Shown here piece after piece: positions 43,802-52,954 of a stretch of 57,880 nt of DNA. The stretch lies in NCBI GenBank assembly GCA_902529515.1, contig CABZWX010000007.1, forward strand, positions 1-57,880, read 5' to 3'. The notes under the pieces were generated by a model. It was not told the DNA's origin, made no database searches, and saw only the letters and a program-made list of their open reading frames with translations. Origin of the DNA: an uncultured SAR116 cluster alpha proteobacterium (GTDB lineage Bacteria > Pseudomonadota > Alphaproteobacteria > Puniceispirillales > Marisalimonadaceae). Each line of letters opens with the position of its first letter. The stretch's first letter is position 1. A program made the position numbers and the translations under genes.

Positions 43802-45517
43802 ATTAATGAACAAAATAATTATAGAGTTTTAGCTCGTAAATATAGACCAAATGATTTCAGTGAATTAATTGGACAAGATACACTAGTCAAAACTTTTAAT
43901 AACGCTCTTAACAAAGGAAGATTAGCTCACGCATTTCTTTTAACTGGGATAAGAGGTGTCGGCAAAACTACTACAGCAAGAATAATAGCTAAAGCCTTAA
44001 ATTGTATCGACGATGGCAGTAAAGAAGATCCCTCTTTTGAAATTTGTAATAATTGCTCACCGTGCAAATCCATAAATAATGGAAATTTTCTTGATGTAAT
44101 TGAGGTTGATGCCGCCAGCAGAACAGGAGTAGATGGCATAAGAGAAATAATTGACTCAGTTATATATTCACCAAATAATGCAAGATACAAGGTTTACATT
44201 ATAGATGAAGTTCATATGTTGTCTAACTCAGCATTTAATGCTCTATTAAAAACCTTAGAAGAACCTCCACAAAATGTGAAATTCATTTTTGCAACAACTG
44301 AAATTAAAAAAATACCTGCAACAATAATCTCAAGATGTCAAAAATTTGATCTTCAAAGAGTTGATTTAAAAACATTATCAAATCATTTAAAAAACATTTG
44401 TCAAAATGAGAATATTTCTTTTGAGAATGATTCTATCTCACATATCTGTAAAGCAAGTGAAGGATCTGTAAGAGATGCTTTATCGTTACTAGATCAAGCT
44501 GCATCTCTATGTGGCGACGACATTAAGGAACAAATAGTCTTAAATATGCTAGGATTAAATGGTTATGAAAAAAACATTGATTTGTTTGAGCTATGTTTAT
44601 CAAATCAATGTAGCGAAGCTTTAAAAGTTTATGATGATATTTTACAAAATGGTGTACAACCACTCCAAATCATCTCGAACCTTTTGGAAATAAGTCATTT
44701 AGCATCAAAAATCAATGTTATTAAATCAGACACTAATATGACTGAGTCTATACAAAAAAAAATTTCTGAATTTTCTACAAATGGATTACCAAAACTTGTC
44801 AGATTATGGCAAATTTTAATAAAGAGTATTGAAGAATTAAAATATGCCCCCAATGAAGAACAAGCTGGTTCAATGGCGATAATAAAATTATGTTATGGAT
44901 CATCACTTCCAGATCCAAGTCAATTTCTAGAAAAAATATCAGAGCAAACAAATACTCAATCAGAGAATAAGCAAACTAAAGTTTCTGAAACTCCAAACTC
45001 TAAAGAAAAAATAATTAAAGATAATATAACTAATTATAAAGAAGAGAAATCAGAAAGTGATCAAACTAAAGTTTTCGAGGCATCACATTCTCATAACAAG
45101 CTAAACAAAGAAGTTATAGTTAATAATGAAGAAAAATTAGAAAATTTAAAAAATCCTGAATCTTTTGAAGATATGTTAGATTTACTTTTAAAAAATAGAG
45201 AGACCCTTCTCCATGCTCAATTGATCAATAATGTTCATTTAATATCTTTTGAGGAACGTAGTATAAAGCTAAGATTAAAATTCGAATCTGAAACAGAAAT
45301 TCTAAGAAACTTATCTTTCACTTTAGAAAAAATAACAAACAATAAATGGAATGTTACACATTCTGAGGAAGATGGAGAAAATACTATAGTTGAAAAAAAA
45401 AATATTAAATTGAATGAACAGAAAGAACAAATAAAAACAAATCCTCATTTTGCAGAAGTATTTAAACATTTTCCTCAGGCTGAGATAACTTCAATTGAAG
45501 ATAAAGAATCAAATTAA
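43802..45517 (+). CDS. dnaX: DNA polymerase III subunit tau/gamma, apparent ATT start
   Basis: Clamp-loader ATPase. The frame from ATT 43802 gives 571 residues: NNYRVLARKYRPNDFSELIG, Walker A GIRGVGKTTTAR, a zinc cluster LNC...CNNCSPC, Walker B IIDEVHM, TLEEPP and SRC, then domain III and a charged linker and tail. No in-frame ATG, GTG or TTG exists before the ATG at 44216, which would lose the Walker A motif and zinc site. An out-of-frame ATG at 43806 would read M-N-K-N-N-Y-R-V into the frame if the A4 run at 43812-43815 had one more A. No ribosome binding site favours the ATT. A9 and A10 runs lie in the 3' half. Confidence 0.9.
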   Translation: MNEQNNYRVLARKYRPNDFSELIGQDTLVKTFNNALNKGRLAHAFLLTGIRGVGKTTTARIIAKALNCIDDGSKEDPSFEICNNCSPCKSINNGNFLDVIEVDAASRTGVDGIREIIDSVIYSPNNARYKVYIIDEVHMLSNSAFNALLKTLEEPPQNVKFIFATTEIKKIPATIISRCQKFDLQRVDLKTLSNHLKNICQNENISFENDSISHICKASEGSVRDALSLLDQAASLCGDDIKEQIVLNMLGLNGYEKNIDLFELCLSNQCSEALKVYDDILQNGVQPLQIISNLLEISHLASKINVIKSDTNMTESIQKKISEFSTNGLPKLVRLWQILIKSIEELKYAPNEEQAGSMAIIKLCYGSSLPDPSQFLEKISEQTNTQSENKQTKVSETPNSKEKIIKDNITNYKEEKSESDQTKVFEASHSHNKLNKEVIVNNEEKLENLKNPESFEDMLDLLLKNRETLLHAQLINNVHLISFEERSIKLRLKFESETEILRNLSFTLEKITNNKWNVTHSEEDGENTIVEKKNIKLNEQKEQIKTNPHFAEVFKHFPQAEITSIEDKESN

Positions 45518-45537
45518 ATTAAATTTAGAAAATTAAA

Positions 45538-46131
45538 ATGTCTGAACAATATTTAGAAAAGCTAATAAAAAAAGTTTCAAAACTACCTGGTTTGGGCCCC
45601 AGATCATCCAGAAGAGTTGTTCTACACTTATTAAAAGATAAAGAAAAATTACTATTACCACTTATTGAAGATTTAAGCACAGTGGCTAATAACATAAGAA
45701 GTTGTATCGAATGTGGTAATTTAGATGAAAATGAAATCTGTCAAATTTGTAAAGATTCTTCTAGAAATCAAAACTTGTTATGCGTAGTTGAAACTGTTGC
45801 AGATTTGTGGGCCTTAGAAAGATCAAATGTTTATAATGGGAAATATCATATATTAGGTGGCGTTTTGTCAGCAATAGATGGTGTCAATCCAGAACAACTA
45901 AATATTGCTTCTTTAGAAAAAAGATTAGAAAACAAATCTATTACAGAAATAATTATTGCAATTTCTGCAACACTTGACGGACAAACAACCGCGCATTATT
46001 TAGCAGAAATATTGAGTAAATTTAATATTAACATCACAAGATTAGCACATGGATTACCAGTGGGCGGAGAATTAGATTTTTTAGACGATGGAACAATTGC
46101 ACAAGCTTTAAAAGCTAGAAACAAATTATAA
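45538..46131 (+). CDS. recR: Recombination mediator RecR
   Basis: Works with RecO, and in many bacteria RecF, to load RecA at gaps. The 197-residue protein has the helix-hairpin-helix KLPGLGPRSSRR, a four-cysteine zinc finger CIECGN...CQIC, and a Toprim domain with VVETVADLWALER and GGVLSAIDGV. It follows dnaX by 20 bases without the ybaB gene commonly found between them. Confidence 0.97.
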   Translation: MSEQYLEKLIKKVSKLPGLGPRSSRRVVLHLLKDKEKLLLPLIEDLSTVANNIRSCIECGNLDENEICQICKDSSRNQNLLCVVETVADLWALERSNVYNGKYHILGGVLSAIDGVNPEQLNIASLEKRLENKSITEIIIAISATLDGQTTAHYLAEILSKFNINITRLAHGLPVGGELDFLDDGTIAQALKARNKL

Positions 46132-46132
46132 T

Positions 46133-47173
46133 TTATTGAGTCAATTTTTTTTTGTCACTTACATCAATTGAAGTTATCACATTACCTCTGTTTTCAATTT
46201 TTCTATGTGAAATTTTGATTTCATCTAAGTCTTTTCTTGCCAAGTCAAAATGTTTATCGAGTTTTAAGATTCTATCAGCTAATAAATTTAAATCATTAGT
46301 TAACTTATCTACTTCAATTTGTATTTTTCCTGCTGTTTGACTCATAGTGGCATCTCTTAATATAGCCCTAACAGTATGCAAAAGAAGCATTAAATTATCA
46401 GGGCCTGCCATGTAAACTTTCTTATTTCTACTTTCATTAACTAGTCTTGGAAACCTAATATTAATTTCTGAATAAATTGATTCACTAGGAAGAAACATTA
46501 TGGCTGAGTCTGCTGTTTCACCTGGTAAAATATATTTATCAGCAATATCTTTAATATGCTTTTGAACTGCATTATGAAATGATTTTAAATTATCTTTTTT
46601 TTCTTGTTCATTTGAAGAATTTGCAAATTTTTTATAATCTTCTAGTGGAAATTTTGAATCTATACAAATTGAACCAGGTGGTTGTGGCATTTTTACAATG
46701 CAGTCAACTCTAGTATTAGATATTAGTGTATATTGAAATTGGTATGCATTCTGAGGAAGAGCATCTTTAACTATATTTTCAAGTTGAACCTCGCCAAAAG
46801 CTCCTCTGAGTTGTTTGTTTGACAAAATATTTTGTAGATCATTTACCTGAGTTGATAAGGAATGGATATTCTCTTGAGCTCTGTCAATAATTGCTAATCT
46901 CTCATGCATCTCCATAAGAGATTTTTGTGTATTTTGAGTTTGTTGTGTAAGACTATTGCCAATAGAGGTCCCAAAGTTACCCAACCTCTCTTCAATGCTA
47001 CTGCTTAATTGAGACACTGCTCCTTTTAATTCAGTAATTTGGTTTAATTCATGATTTAAAGGTGTGTTAAGGTTTTTATTTTTATTTTCAAAATATAATT
47101 TACATATTAAAAAAATTATGATTGAGAGTATAAATAAAGAAATGATAAATATAATTAAATATTTTAAATCCAT
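46133..47173 (-). CDS. rmuC: DNA recombination protein RmuC
   Basis: A 346-residue RmuC-family protein with an N-terminal membrane helix (about 5-27), a coiled coil with QLSSSIEERLGNFG, and the nuclease-like domain: GAFGEVQLENIVKDALP, CIDSKFPLEDYK and MFLPSESIYSEI. RmuC limits inversions at short repeats in E. coli. It converges on recR with a one-base gap and is divergent from def. Confidence 0.93.
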   Translation of the reverse strand: MDLKYLIIFIISLFILSIIIFLICKLYFENKNKNLNTPLNHELNQITELKGAVSQLSSSIEERLGNFGTSIGNSLTQQTQNTQKSLMEMHERLAIIDRAQENIHSLSTQVNDLQNILSNKQLRGAFGEVQLENIVKDALPQNAYQFQYTLISNTRVDCIVKMPQPPGSICIDSKFPLEDYKKFANSSNEQEKKDNLKSFHNAVQKHIKDIADKYILPGETADSAIMFLPSESIYSEINIRFPRLVNESRNKKVYMAGPDNLMLLLHTVRAILRDATMSQTAGKIQIEVDKLTNDLNLLADRILKLDKHFDLARKDLDEIKISHRKIENRGNVITSIDVSDKKKLTQ

Positions 47174-47253
47174 TTTGTCTCCATATTAAGATAATATAAT
47201 ATTACAAATTGTTTTTAAATTAACTAGCATAAAATACATAAGGATTTTGCTAA

Positions 47254-47820
47254 ATGAGCCTAAGAGAAATTATTAAAGTACCTAATCATTTTTTGAAAGT
47301 TACTGCTAAACCTGTAACAGTTATTGATGAAGATATTTTAACCATTCTAGATGACATGATGGAAACTATGTATCATGCGAATGGTATTGGTTTAGCCGCA
47401 ACACAAATTGCAATTGATAAGAGATTAATTGTAATGGATTGTGGAAAAATAAAGTTTGAAACTCAAAATATATCAGAAGAAGAATATGATGAAAAAATAA
47501 AGGATGAACAATTTGAACCTTTTCCAATTAAAATGATTAACCCAGAAATAATAAGTTTAGGTAAAAATCTTGAAGAAAGAGAAGAGGGTTGCTTATCTAT
47601 ACCTGGATACAACGCAAAAATCAAAAGACCATCATCTTTAAAAGTAAAGTATACTGACGAAAATAAAAAAGATAATATCATTGATGCTGAGGGATTGTTA
47701 GCAACTTGCATTCAACATGAAATAGATCATTTAAATGGTATTCTTTTTATTGATCATCTATCAAAATTAAAAAGAGAAATAATTCTTAAAAAAGCTATCA
47801 AAGAATACTCTAAAAATTAA
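47254..47820 (+). CDS. def: Peptide deformylase
   Basis: Removes formyl from nascent proteins. The three motifs are present: GIGLAATQI, EEGCLSIP with the metal cysteine, and QHEIDHLNG with two metal histidines. Length (188 aa) is normal; an insert with EEEYDEKIKDEQFEPF sits between motifs 1 and 2. First gene of def-fmt-truA. Confidence 0.96.
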   Translation: MSLREIIKVPNHFLKVTAKPVTVIDEDILTILDDMMETMYHANGIGLAATQIAIDKRLIVMDCGKIKFETQNISEEEYDEKIKDEQFEPFPIKMINPEIISLGKNLEEREEGCLSIPGYNAKIKRPSSLKVKYTDENKKDNIIDAEGLLATCIQHEIDHLNGILFIDHLSKLKREIILKKAIKEYSKN

Positions 47821-47843
47821 AACGTTACGAAAAAGAGGATTAG

Positions 47844-48773
47844 TTGAATATAATATTTATGGGAACTCCTGATTTTGCTGTCCCCAGCCTAATGTTTATG
47901 GAGAAAAATTATAATATAGTTGCTGTTTATTCACAACCTGCTCGCCCTAGTGGAAGAGGTATGAAAACAAAACTTTCTCCAGTTGAAAAAAATGCAAAAG
48001 AATTAGATTTAAAAACAATTTCTCCTTCAACTTTAAGACAGGAAGATGTGTTTCTCCAATTTAAAAAACTTAAGCCAGATTTAGTTGTAGTCGTTGCATA
48101 TGGTTTGCTTCTACCTGAAAGGTTCTTGTTAACACCCAAATTTGGTTGCATTAACGGTCATGCTAGCCTTTTACCAAGGTGGCGGGGCGCTGCTCCAATA
48201 CAAAGAGCTATAGAAGCAGGTGATCGTAAAACTGGTTCATGTATAATGTTAATGGAAAAGGGTATGGATACTGGACCAATACTATCTTCAAAATCAATAA
48301 ATATTCATACTAGTGATACTTCTAAAACTATACATGACAAACTATCTTATTTAACAGCTGAAATGCTTGTGAAGACTATAAAAGAATATATTGATGGGAA
48401 AGTTGTGCCAACTAAGCAAAAAGAGGATGGTGTTAAATATGCAGAAAAAATTGTTAAAGATGAGGCTATTATAAACTGGACTTTGCCTTCGATTAATATT
48501 TTTAATAAAGTAAGAGCTTTTAATCCCTTTCCAAGCACTTATACATTTTTATCTGGTGTTAAAATTAAAATTGTTGAAACCAAACTTTGTAAAGATAGTC
48601 ATCAATTTGAACCAGGTACAATAATTGAATGTAATAACAAAATAGTTGTAGCATGTGGAAATAAATCATCATTAGAGATTAAATACCTACAAAAATCTGG
48701 GAAAAAAGTTATGTCTGTCAAGGATTTTCTCAATGGAACTAAAATAAGTATTGGTGAAAAATTTGGAAGTTAA
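47844..48773 (+). CDS. fmt: Methionyl-tRNA formyltransferase
   Basis: Formylates initiator Met-tRNA. The 309-residue protein begins IIFMGTPDFAVPSL, carries NGHASLLPRWRGAAPIQRAI with the catalytic Asn-His pair, MDTGPIL, and a C-terminal beta-barrel domain from about residue 205. The start is TTG with GAGG six to ten bases upstream. It overlaps the start of truA. Confidence 0.96.
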   Translation: MNIIFMGTPDFAVPSLMFMEKNYNIVAVYSQPARPSGRGMKTKLSPVEKNAKELDLKTISPSTLRQEDVFLQFKKLKPDLVVVVAYGLLLPERFLLTPKFGCINGHASLLPRWRGAAPIQRAIEAGDRKTGSCIMLMEKGMDTGPILSSKSINIHTSDTSKTIHDKLSYLTAEMLVKTIKEYIDGKVVPTKQKEDGVKYAEKIVKDEAIINWTLPSINIFNKVRAFNPFPSTYTFLSGVKIKIVETKLCKDSHQFEPGTIIECNNKIVVACGNKSSLEIKYLQKSGKKVMSVKDFLNGTKISIGEKFGS

Positions 48774-49587
48774 TGGGACTGTTAAATTTGCTTTACTAAT
48801 TGAGTATGACGGCAATAACTTAGTTGGCTGGCAAAAGCAAAACGAAGGAATTTCTGTCCAAGGCAGTTTAGAAGAAGCTGCTAAAAATATTTTTAATCAA
48901 GAATTTGAAATTCAAGGTTCTGGTAGAACTGATGCTGGAGTTCATGCCCTAGGACAAGTGGCTCATATAAATCTTCCAAAAAATCATTCATTAACAACTA
49001 AACATCCATTTTATATAATCTCTGCTTTCAACTCGCATTTAAGGAAATCTAATATTAGGGTAGTTTCTACTAAACAAGTTGAACCAGAGTTTAACGCTAG
49101 GTTCAGTGCTATAAAACGTCATTATAAGTATAGAATTTTATGTCGTGCCGCACCACCAGGTATTGAAAAGGGAAAAGTTTGGCATTCAAGGAAAAAATTA
49201 AATATTCGATTAATGGAAGAAGGAGCTAAACACTTAATTGGGAATCATGATTTTACAAGTTTTAGAACTATAAACTGTCAAGCCAAATCTCCCATTAGAA
49301 CATTAAACAAAATATCACTATCATGCATAGGTGATGAAATTATAATTAATATATCAGCAAAAAGTTTTTTACATAGTCAAGTAAGAATTATTGTAGGAAC
49401 AATTTACAAGGTAGGTGACGAAACATTAGAACCTATCAATATAAAAAAAATTCTTGAAGGTAAAGATAGAAATCTTGCAGGGCCCACTGCTCCAGCAGAA
49501 GGTCTTTACCTTGTGAAAGTAGAATATCCAAATGATTTATTTGATGATAATTGGCCAATTGTTTATGACAGTAATCAGTATAATTAA
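48751..49587 (+). CDS. truA: tRNA pseudouridine(38-40) synthase TruA
   Basis: Makes pseudouridine at positions 38-40 of tRNA anticodon arms. Catalytic Asp lies in GSGRTDAGVHALGQ; FNARFSAIKRHYKYRI and the FLHSQVRIIVGT segment are also present. The start is unsure: TTG 48751, GTG 48754 and TTG 48763 are all within the end of fmt, and none has a clear Shine-Dalgarno; family proteins begin close to the VKFALLIEYDG strand. Confidence 0.93.
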   Translation: MVKNLEVNGTVKFALLIEYDGNNLVGWQKQNEGISVQGSLEEAAKNIFNQEFEIQGSGRTDAGVHALGQVAHINLPKNHSLTTKHPFYIISAFNSHLRKSNIRVVSTKQVEPEFNARFSAIKRHYKYRILCRAAPPGIEKGKVWHSRKKLNIRLMEEGAKHLIGNHDFTSFRTINCQAKSPIRTLNKISLSCIGDEIIINISAKSFLHSQVRIIVGTIYKVGDETLEPINIKKILEGKDRNLAGPTAPAEGLYLVKVEYPNDLFDDNWPIVYDSNQYN

Positions 49588-49588
49588 A

Positions 49589-50179
49589 TCAAATTGTCAT
49601 TGATAATGAACGTGAAAACATTCCTAAACTTGCTTCAATAATAACTGATAAGAAAATCATACCCGTGGCTCCCCAACCAGTCAAACCAACCTCTTCTTTT
49701 CCAATACGCCATAAAGAAAAGGTGACCCAAATTACAACCATAATACCAAAAAATACAAAAATTGATGGAGGTAAAATTAATCCTAAAACAGCAAAACTTA
49801 ACATTAAAATAGCCTGAAAAGACTGTATCCAATTAAATGGTATAATAAATTTAAAGAACTTATTACTCTTCCCAATTTTTTCAAAAATTTTATTGACTAA
49901 GATTGAGAATAAACAAATGTCTATAATTGTAATTAGAAGTAATCTAGGTAATATTCCACTTTGAATATCACCCTCAATATTAGCTTTAATTCCATATGAA
50001 GCTAAAGTTGAAACAATTGCATTCACAAAAAAAACTATCCAACAACTATCCCAAAAACCATTTAAATTTAAGTTGAATAATTGAGAAGAATTCCCTTTTT
50101 TCGACATGAATTGAAAAGCAGATAATAACCCATCTTTTATTACAAAAGGATTTGGAGGAAATTTAATCATTTTTTTCAA
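49589..50179 (-). CDS. Membrane protein of unknown function, possibly YIP1-like
   Basis: A 196-residue protein with about five hydrophobic segments (near 45-62, 78-98, 110-125, 127-148 and 168-188) and a soluble N-terminus with FPPNPFVIKDGLLSAFQFMSKKG. The layout resembles YIP1-type membrane proteins found beside dapE in other alphaproteobacteria; this is a weak call. Its start lies 17 bases inside the end of dapE, so it is translationally linked. It converges on truA with a one-base gap. Confidence 0.75.
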   Translation of the reverse strand: MKKMIKFPPNPFVIKDGLLSAFQFMSKKGNSSQLFNLNLNGFWDSCWIVFFVNAIVSTLASYGIKANIEGDIQSGILPRLLLITIIDICLFSILVNKIFEKIGKSNKFFKFIIPFNWIQSFQAILMLSFAVLGLILPPSIFVFFGIMVVIWVTFSLWRIGKEEVGLTGWGATGMIFLSVIIEASLGMFSRSLSMTI

Positions 50180-51329
50180 CTCTGAAATAATTCTGCAGGA
50201 ATTTTTTATAAATACTTGTTAACTTCATAATATCGTCAACTTTAACATTTTCATCTATCTTATGCATTGTTTTTCCTACCAAACCAAACTCTATTACAGG
50301 ACATATTTTTGTTATGAACCTTGCATCTGAAGTGCCGCCTGTTGTAGATTTTTCGGGATTAACATTTACAACTTTTTTGATTGCATTTTGAAGAGTTGAT
50401 TTGAGCTCTTCATCACTTGTAAGGAAAGGTTCGGCATTACAAAAATAATCAAACTCATAGTTTTTAGTAATAGCATCAAACTGGTTTTTTAGCATGGATT
50501 TTAGCGAAGCAACAGAATGTAAGGTATTAAATCTTATGTTAAATTTTGCCTTTACCTCCCCAGGAATAACATTACTTGCATCATTATTCACATCAATTGT
50601 AGTAATCATTACAGAACTAGGTTGGAATTCATTAGTTCCTTTATCTAAATATATTTTTGCAAAAGGCTCTAGCATTTTTAAAAGTGAATTTATTGGGTTT
50701 TCTGCTAAATCAGGATAACCAACATGACCTTGAATACCTCTTACAACCAAAGAGCCAGTAAAACTTCCTCTTCTACCAATTTTAATTGTATCACCCATTT
50801 GGTTTACATTAGTTGGTTCACCAACAATACACCCAGAAATTTTTTCTGACTTATTTATAAGCCATTCAACTACCTTTTTTGTACCGTTTATTGCCTTTCC
50901 TTCTTCATCACTTGTAATTATAAAGGAGATACTACCATAATCTTTTAGATTCTTGTTTATTTCCATAAACTCTGATACGGCCGCTATAAAGGACGCTATC
51001 CCAGATTTCATGTCTGCAGCACCTCTTCCCCAAATTTTTCCTTTTTTAATTTCCCCACCAAAAGGATCTATGGACCAACTTTGTTTATCACCAGTAGGAA
51101 CAACATCCACATGACCTGCAAAGCAAATATTTGGTTCTAAGTAACCAAATCTTGCATATAAGTTTTCAACCTTTTCATCTCCCAGTCCAAAATCGATTTT
51201 TGTGCAAATAAATCCCATAGGTTCTAAATATGAAATAATTAAGTCTATAGAACCTGCAGATGTTGGCGTTATACTTTTACACTTAATTAAAGCTGAAGTT
51301 AACTCTACTGGGTTTAAAACATTAGACAT
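50163..51329 (-). CDS. dapE: Succinyl-diaminopimelate desuccinylase
   Basis: Zinc peptidase-family enzyme of the lysine/meso-DAP pathway. The 388-residue protein shows FAGHVDVVPTGD, GRGAADMKSGI, the catalytic glutamates in TSDEEGKAI, GRRGSFTGSL and a final STTGGTSDARFI. It is 13 bases after dapD, and the two steps are consecutive. Confidence 0.96.
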   Translation of the reverse strand: MSNVLNPVELTSALIKCKSITPTSAGSIDLIISYLEPMGFICTKIDFGLGDEKVENLYARFGYLEPNICFAGHVDVVPTGDKQSWSIDPFGGEIKKGKIWGRGAADMKSGIASFIAAVSEFMEINKNLKDYGSISFIITSDEEGKAINGTKKVVEWLINKSEKISGCIVGEPTNVNQMGDTIKIGRRGSFTGSLVVRGIQGHVGYPDLAENPINSLLKMLEPFAKIYLDKGTNEFQPSSVMITTIDVNNDASNVIPGEVKAKFNIRFNTLHSVASLKSMLKNQFDAITKNYEFDYFCNAEPFLTSDEELKSTLQNAIKKVVNVNPEKSTTGGTSDARFITKICPVIEFGLVGKTMHKIDENVKVDDIMKLTSIYKKFLQNYFRVEKND

Positions 51330-51342
51330 AAAAGGGCCTTAA

Positions 51343-52203
51343 CTAATCTCTTAAAAGTTCATTTACAGATGTCTTTGAACGTGTCTGCGCATCAACTTTT
51401 TTGACAATTACGGCACAATATAAGCTTGGTCCTTGGGAGCCATCAGTTAAAGCTTTACCAGGAAGAGAACCAGGGACTACAACAGAATATGCAGGCACCC
51501 TACCAACATATATTTCGCCAGTGTTTCTATCAATAACTTTTGTAGATGCACCAATAAATACTCCCATAGATAAAACCGCTCCCGTTTCGATAACGACACC
51601 CTCTGCTACTTCAGATCTCGCTCCAATAAAACAATTATCTTCAATGATGACTGGTCCTGCTTGCACAGGTTCTAAAACACCCCCAATACCTGCACCACCA
51701 GAAATATGAACGTTTTTACCAATTTGTGCGCAAGATCCTACAGTTGCCCACGTATCAATCATACTTCCACTATCAACATAAGCACCAATATTTACGAATG
51801 AGGGCATTAATACAACACTAGGTGCAATATAAGCAGAATGTCTTACCACACTTCCAGGAACTGCTCTAAAGCCAGCTTTTTTAAAATCTTCTTTGTTCCA
51901 TCCTGAAAACTTAGAGGGAATTTTGTCCCACCAATTAGCTGGATCAGTGTTTTGACTTTTTGGTCCTCCGGAAATTACGTCCATATCATTTATCTTAAAA
52001 GATAATAAAACTGCTTTTTTAAGCCATTGATTTACTTGCCATTCACTATTTCCCAATGGCTCAGCAACTCTTAATTTACCTTTATCTAGGTAATCTAAAG
52101 CAGTTTCAATAGAGTCTTTGATCTCACCAGTAGTATTTGGATTAATATCTTCATTATTATCGAAAACTCTTTCTATAACTGACTTCATATTCTCTATTTC
52201 CAT
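51343..52203 (-). CDS. dapD: 2,3,4,5-tetrahydropyridine-2,6-dicarboxylate N-succinyltransferase
   Basis: Succinylates tetrahydrodipicolinate. The 286-residue protein has an N-terminal helical domain and a left-handed beta-helix of hexapeptide repeats from about residue 125 ([39 protein letters not shown]), then [12 protein letters not shown] normal trimeric DapD. Confidence 0.97.
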   Translation of the reverse strand: MEIENMKSVIERVFDNNEDINPNTTGEIKDSIETALDYLDKGKLRVAEPLGNSEWQVNQWLKKAVLLSFKINDMDVISGGPKSQNTDPANWWDKIPSKFSGWNKEDFKKAGFRAVPGSVVRHSAYIAPSVVLMPSFVNIGAYVDSGSMIDTWATVGSCAQIGKNVHISGGAGIGGVLEPVQAGPVIIEDNCFIGARSEVAEGVVIETGAVLSMGVFIGASTKVIDRNTGEIYVGRVPAYSVVVPGSLPGKALTDGSQGPSLYCAVIVKKVDAQTRSKTSVNELLRD

Positions 52204-52232
52204 AATGATTCCTTCAATTAAATTAAAACAAA

Positions 52233-52943
52233 TTATCTTTTTTCAAATTCTAACATATTACTTAAAATAGATTTTATGTCTGATCCAGTGAAATTAATAT
52301 ATTCTCTTAAACTATCAGCTTCTTTTCTGTTAAAATCATTTTCAATCCATGCAGTACTCATTCCTAATTCACTAGCAGGCTTTAAGTTTTTAGCTGTATC
52401 TTCGAAAAAAATACTTTTAGAAATATTACTATCATTAAGACCAAGTTTTTTTTTCATCATAAGATAAGAGTTAAGATCTGGTTTGGCTATATAATTTGCA
52501 TCTTTAATGTCAAAAATAATCTCAAATTCTTCAAATATTCCCATTGATCTTAATATATTTTTTGCATGTTTAAATGTTGCATTAGTATAAATTGATTTCT
52601 TACCTTTAATTTTACCTAGTAATGTTTTAAGTGTAATATCTTCATCTAATTCACTAAAATCTACATCATGTACAAATTCAAGAAATGGCTCTGGGTCAAT
52701 TTTTTTTTCGATCATTAAACCTCTTAAAGTTAGGCCATATTTTTTATACATATTTCTTTGAAGTGTAAGAGCGTCAACCTCATTTAGATCAAAAAAATCT
52801 TTAATATACTCTGTCATTCTTGAAGAGACTCTACTAAATAAACCTAAATTAAAATCATAAATTGTATTATCTAAGTCAAAAATCCACTGATCATATTGTT
52901 CATTAAAGTCTATGGTATCTTTATTATTCAAAAATAATTTCAT
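52233..52943 (-). CDS. HAD-family pyrimidine 5'-nucleotidase
   Basis: HAD-superfamily phosphatase of 236 residues. Motif I is [17 protein letters not shown]; motif II lies at SIYTNA; motif III/IV is in [22 protein letters not shown]. It is of the SDT1-like type normally placed between argB and dapD in alphaproteobacteria. It probably dephosphorylates UMP or CMP, or a damaged nucleotide. Confidence 0.9.
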   Translation of the reverse strand: MKLFLNNKDTIDFNEQYDQWIFDLDNTIYDFNLGLFSRVSSRMTEYIKDFFDLNEVDALTLQRNMYKKYGLTLRGLMIEKKIDPEPFLEFVHDVDFSELDEDITLKTLLGKIKGKKSIYTNATFKHAKNILRSMGIFEEFEIIFDIKDANYIAKPDLNSYLMMKKKLGLNDSNISKSIFFEDTAKNLKPASELGMSTAWIENDFNRKEADSLREYINFTGSDIKSILSNMLEFEKR

Positions 52944-52954
52944 AAAAATAAAAA

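Noticed and set aside
44216..45517. dnaX starting at the first in-frame ATG (433 aa)
   Set aside because: This start would remove the Walker A motif and zinc site, which are intact in the same frame just upstream; the gene must begin near 43802.
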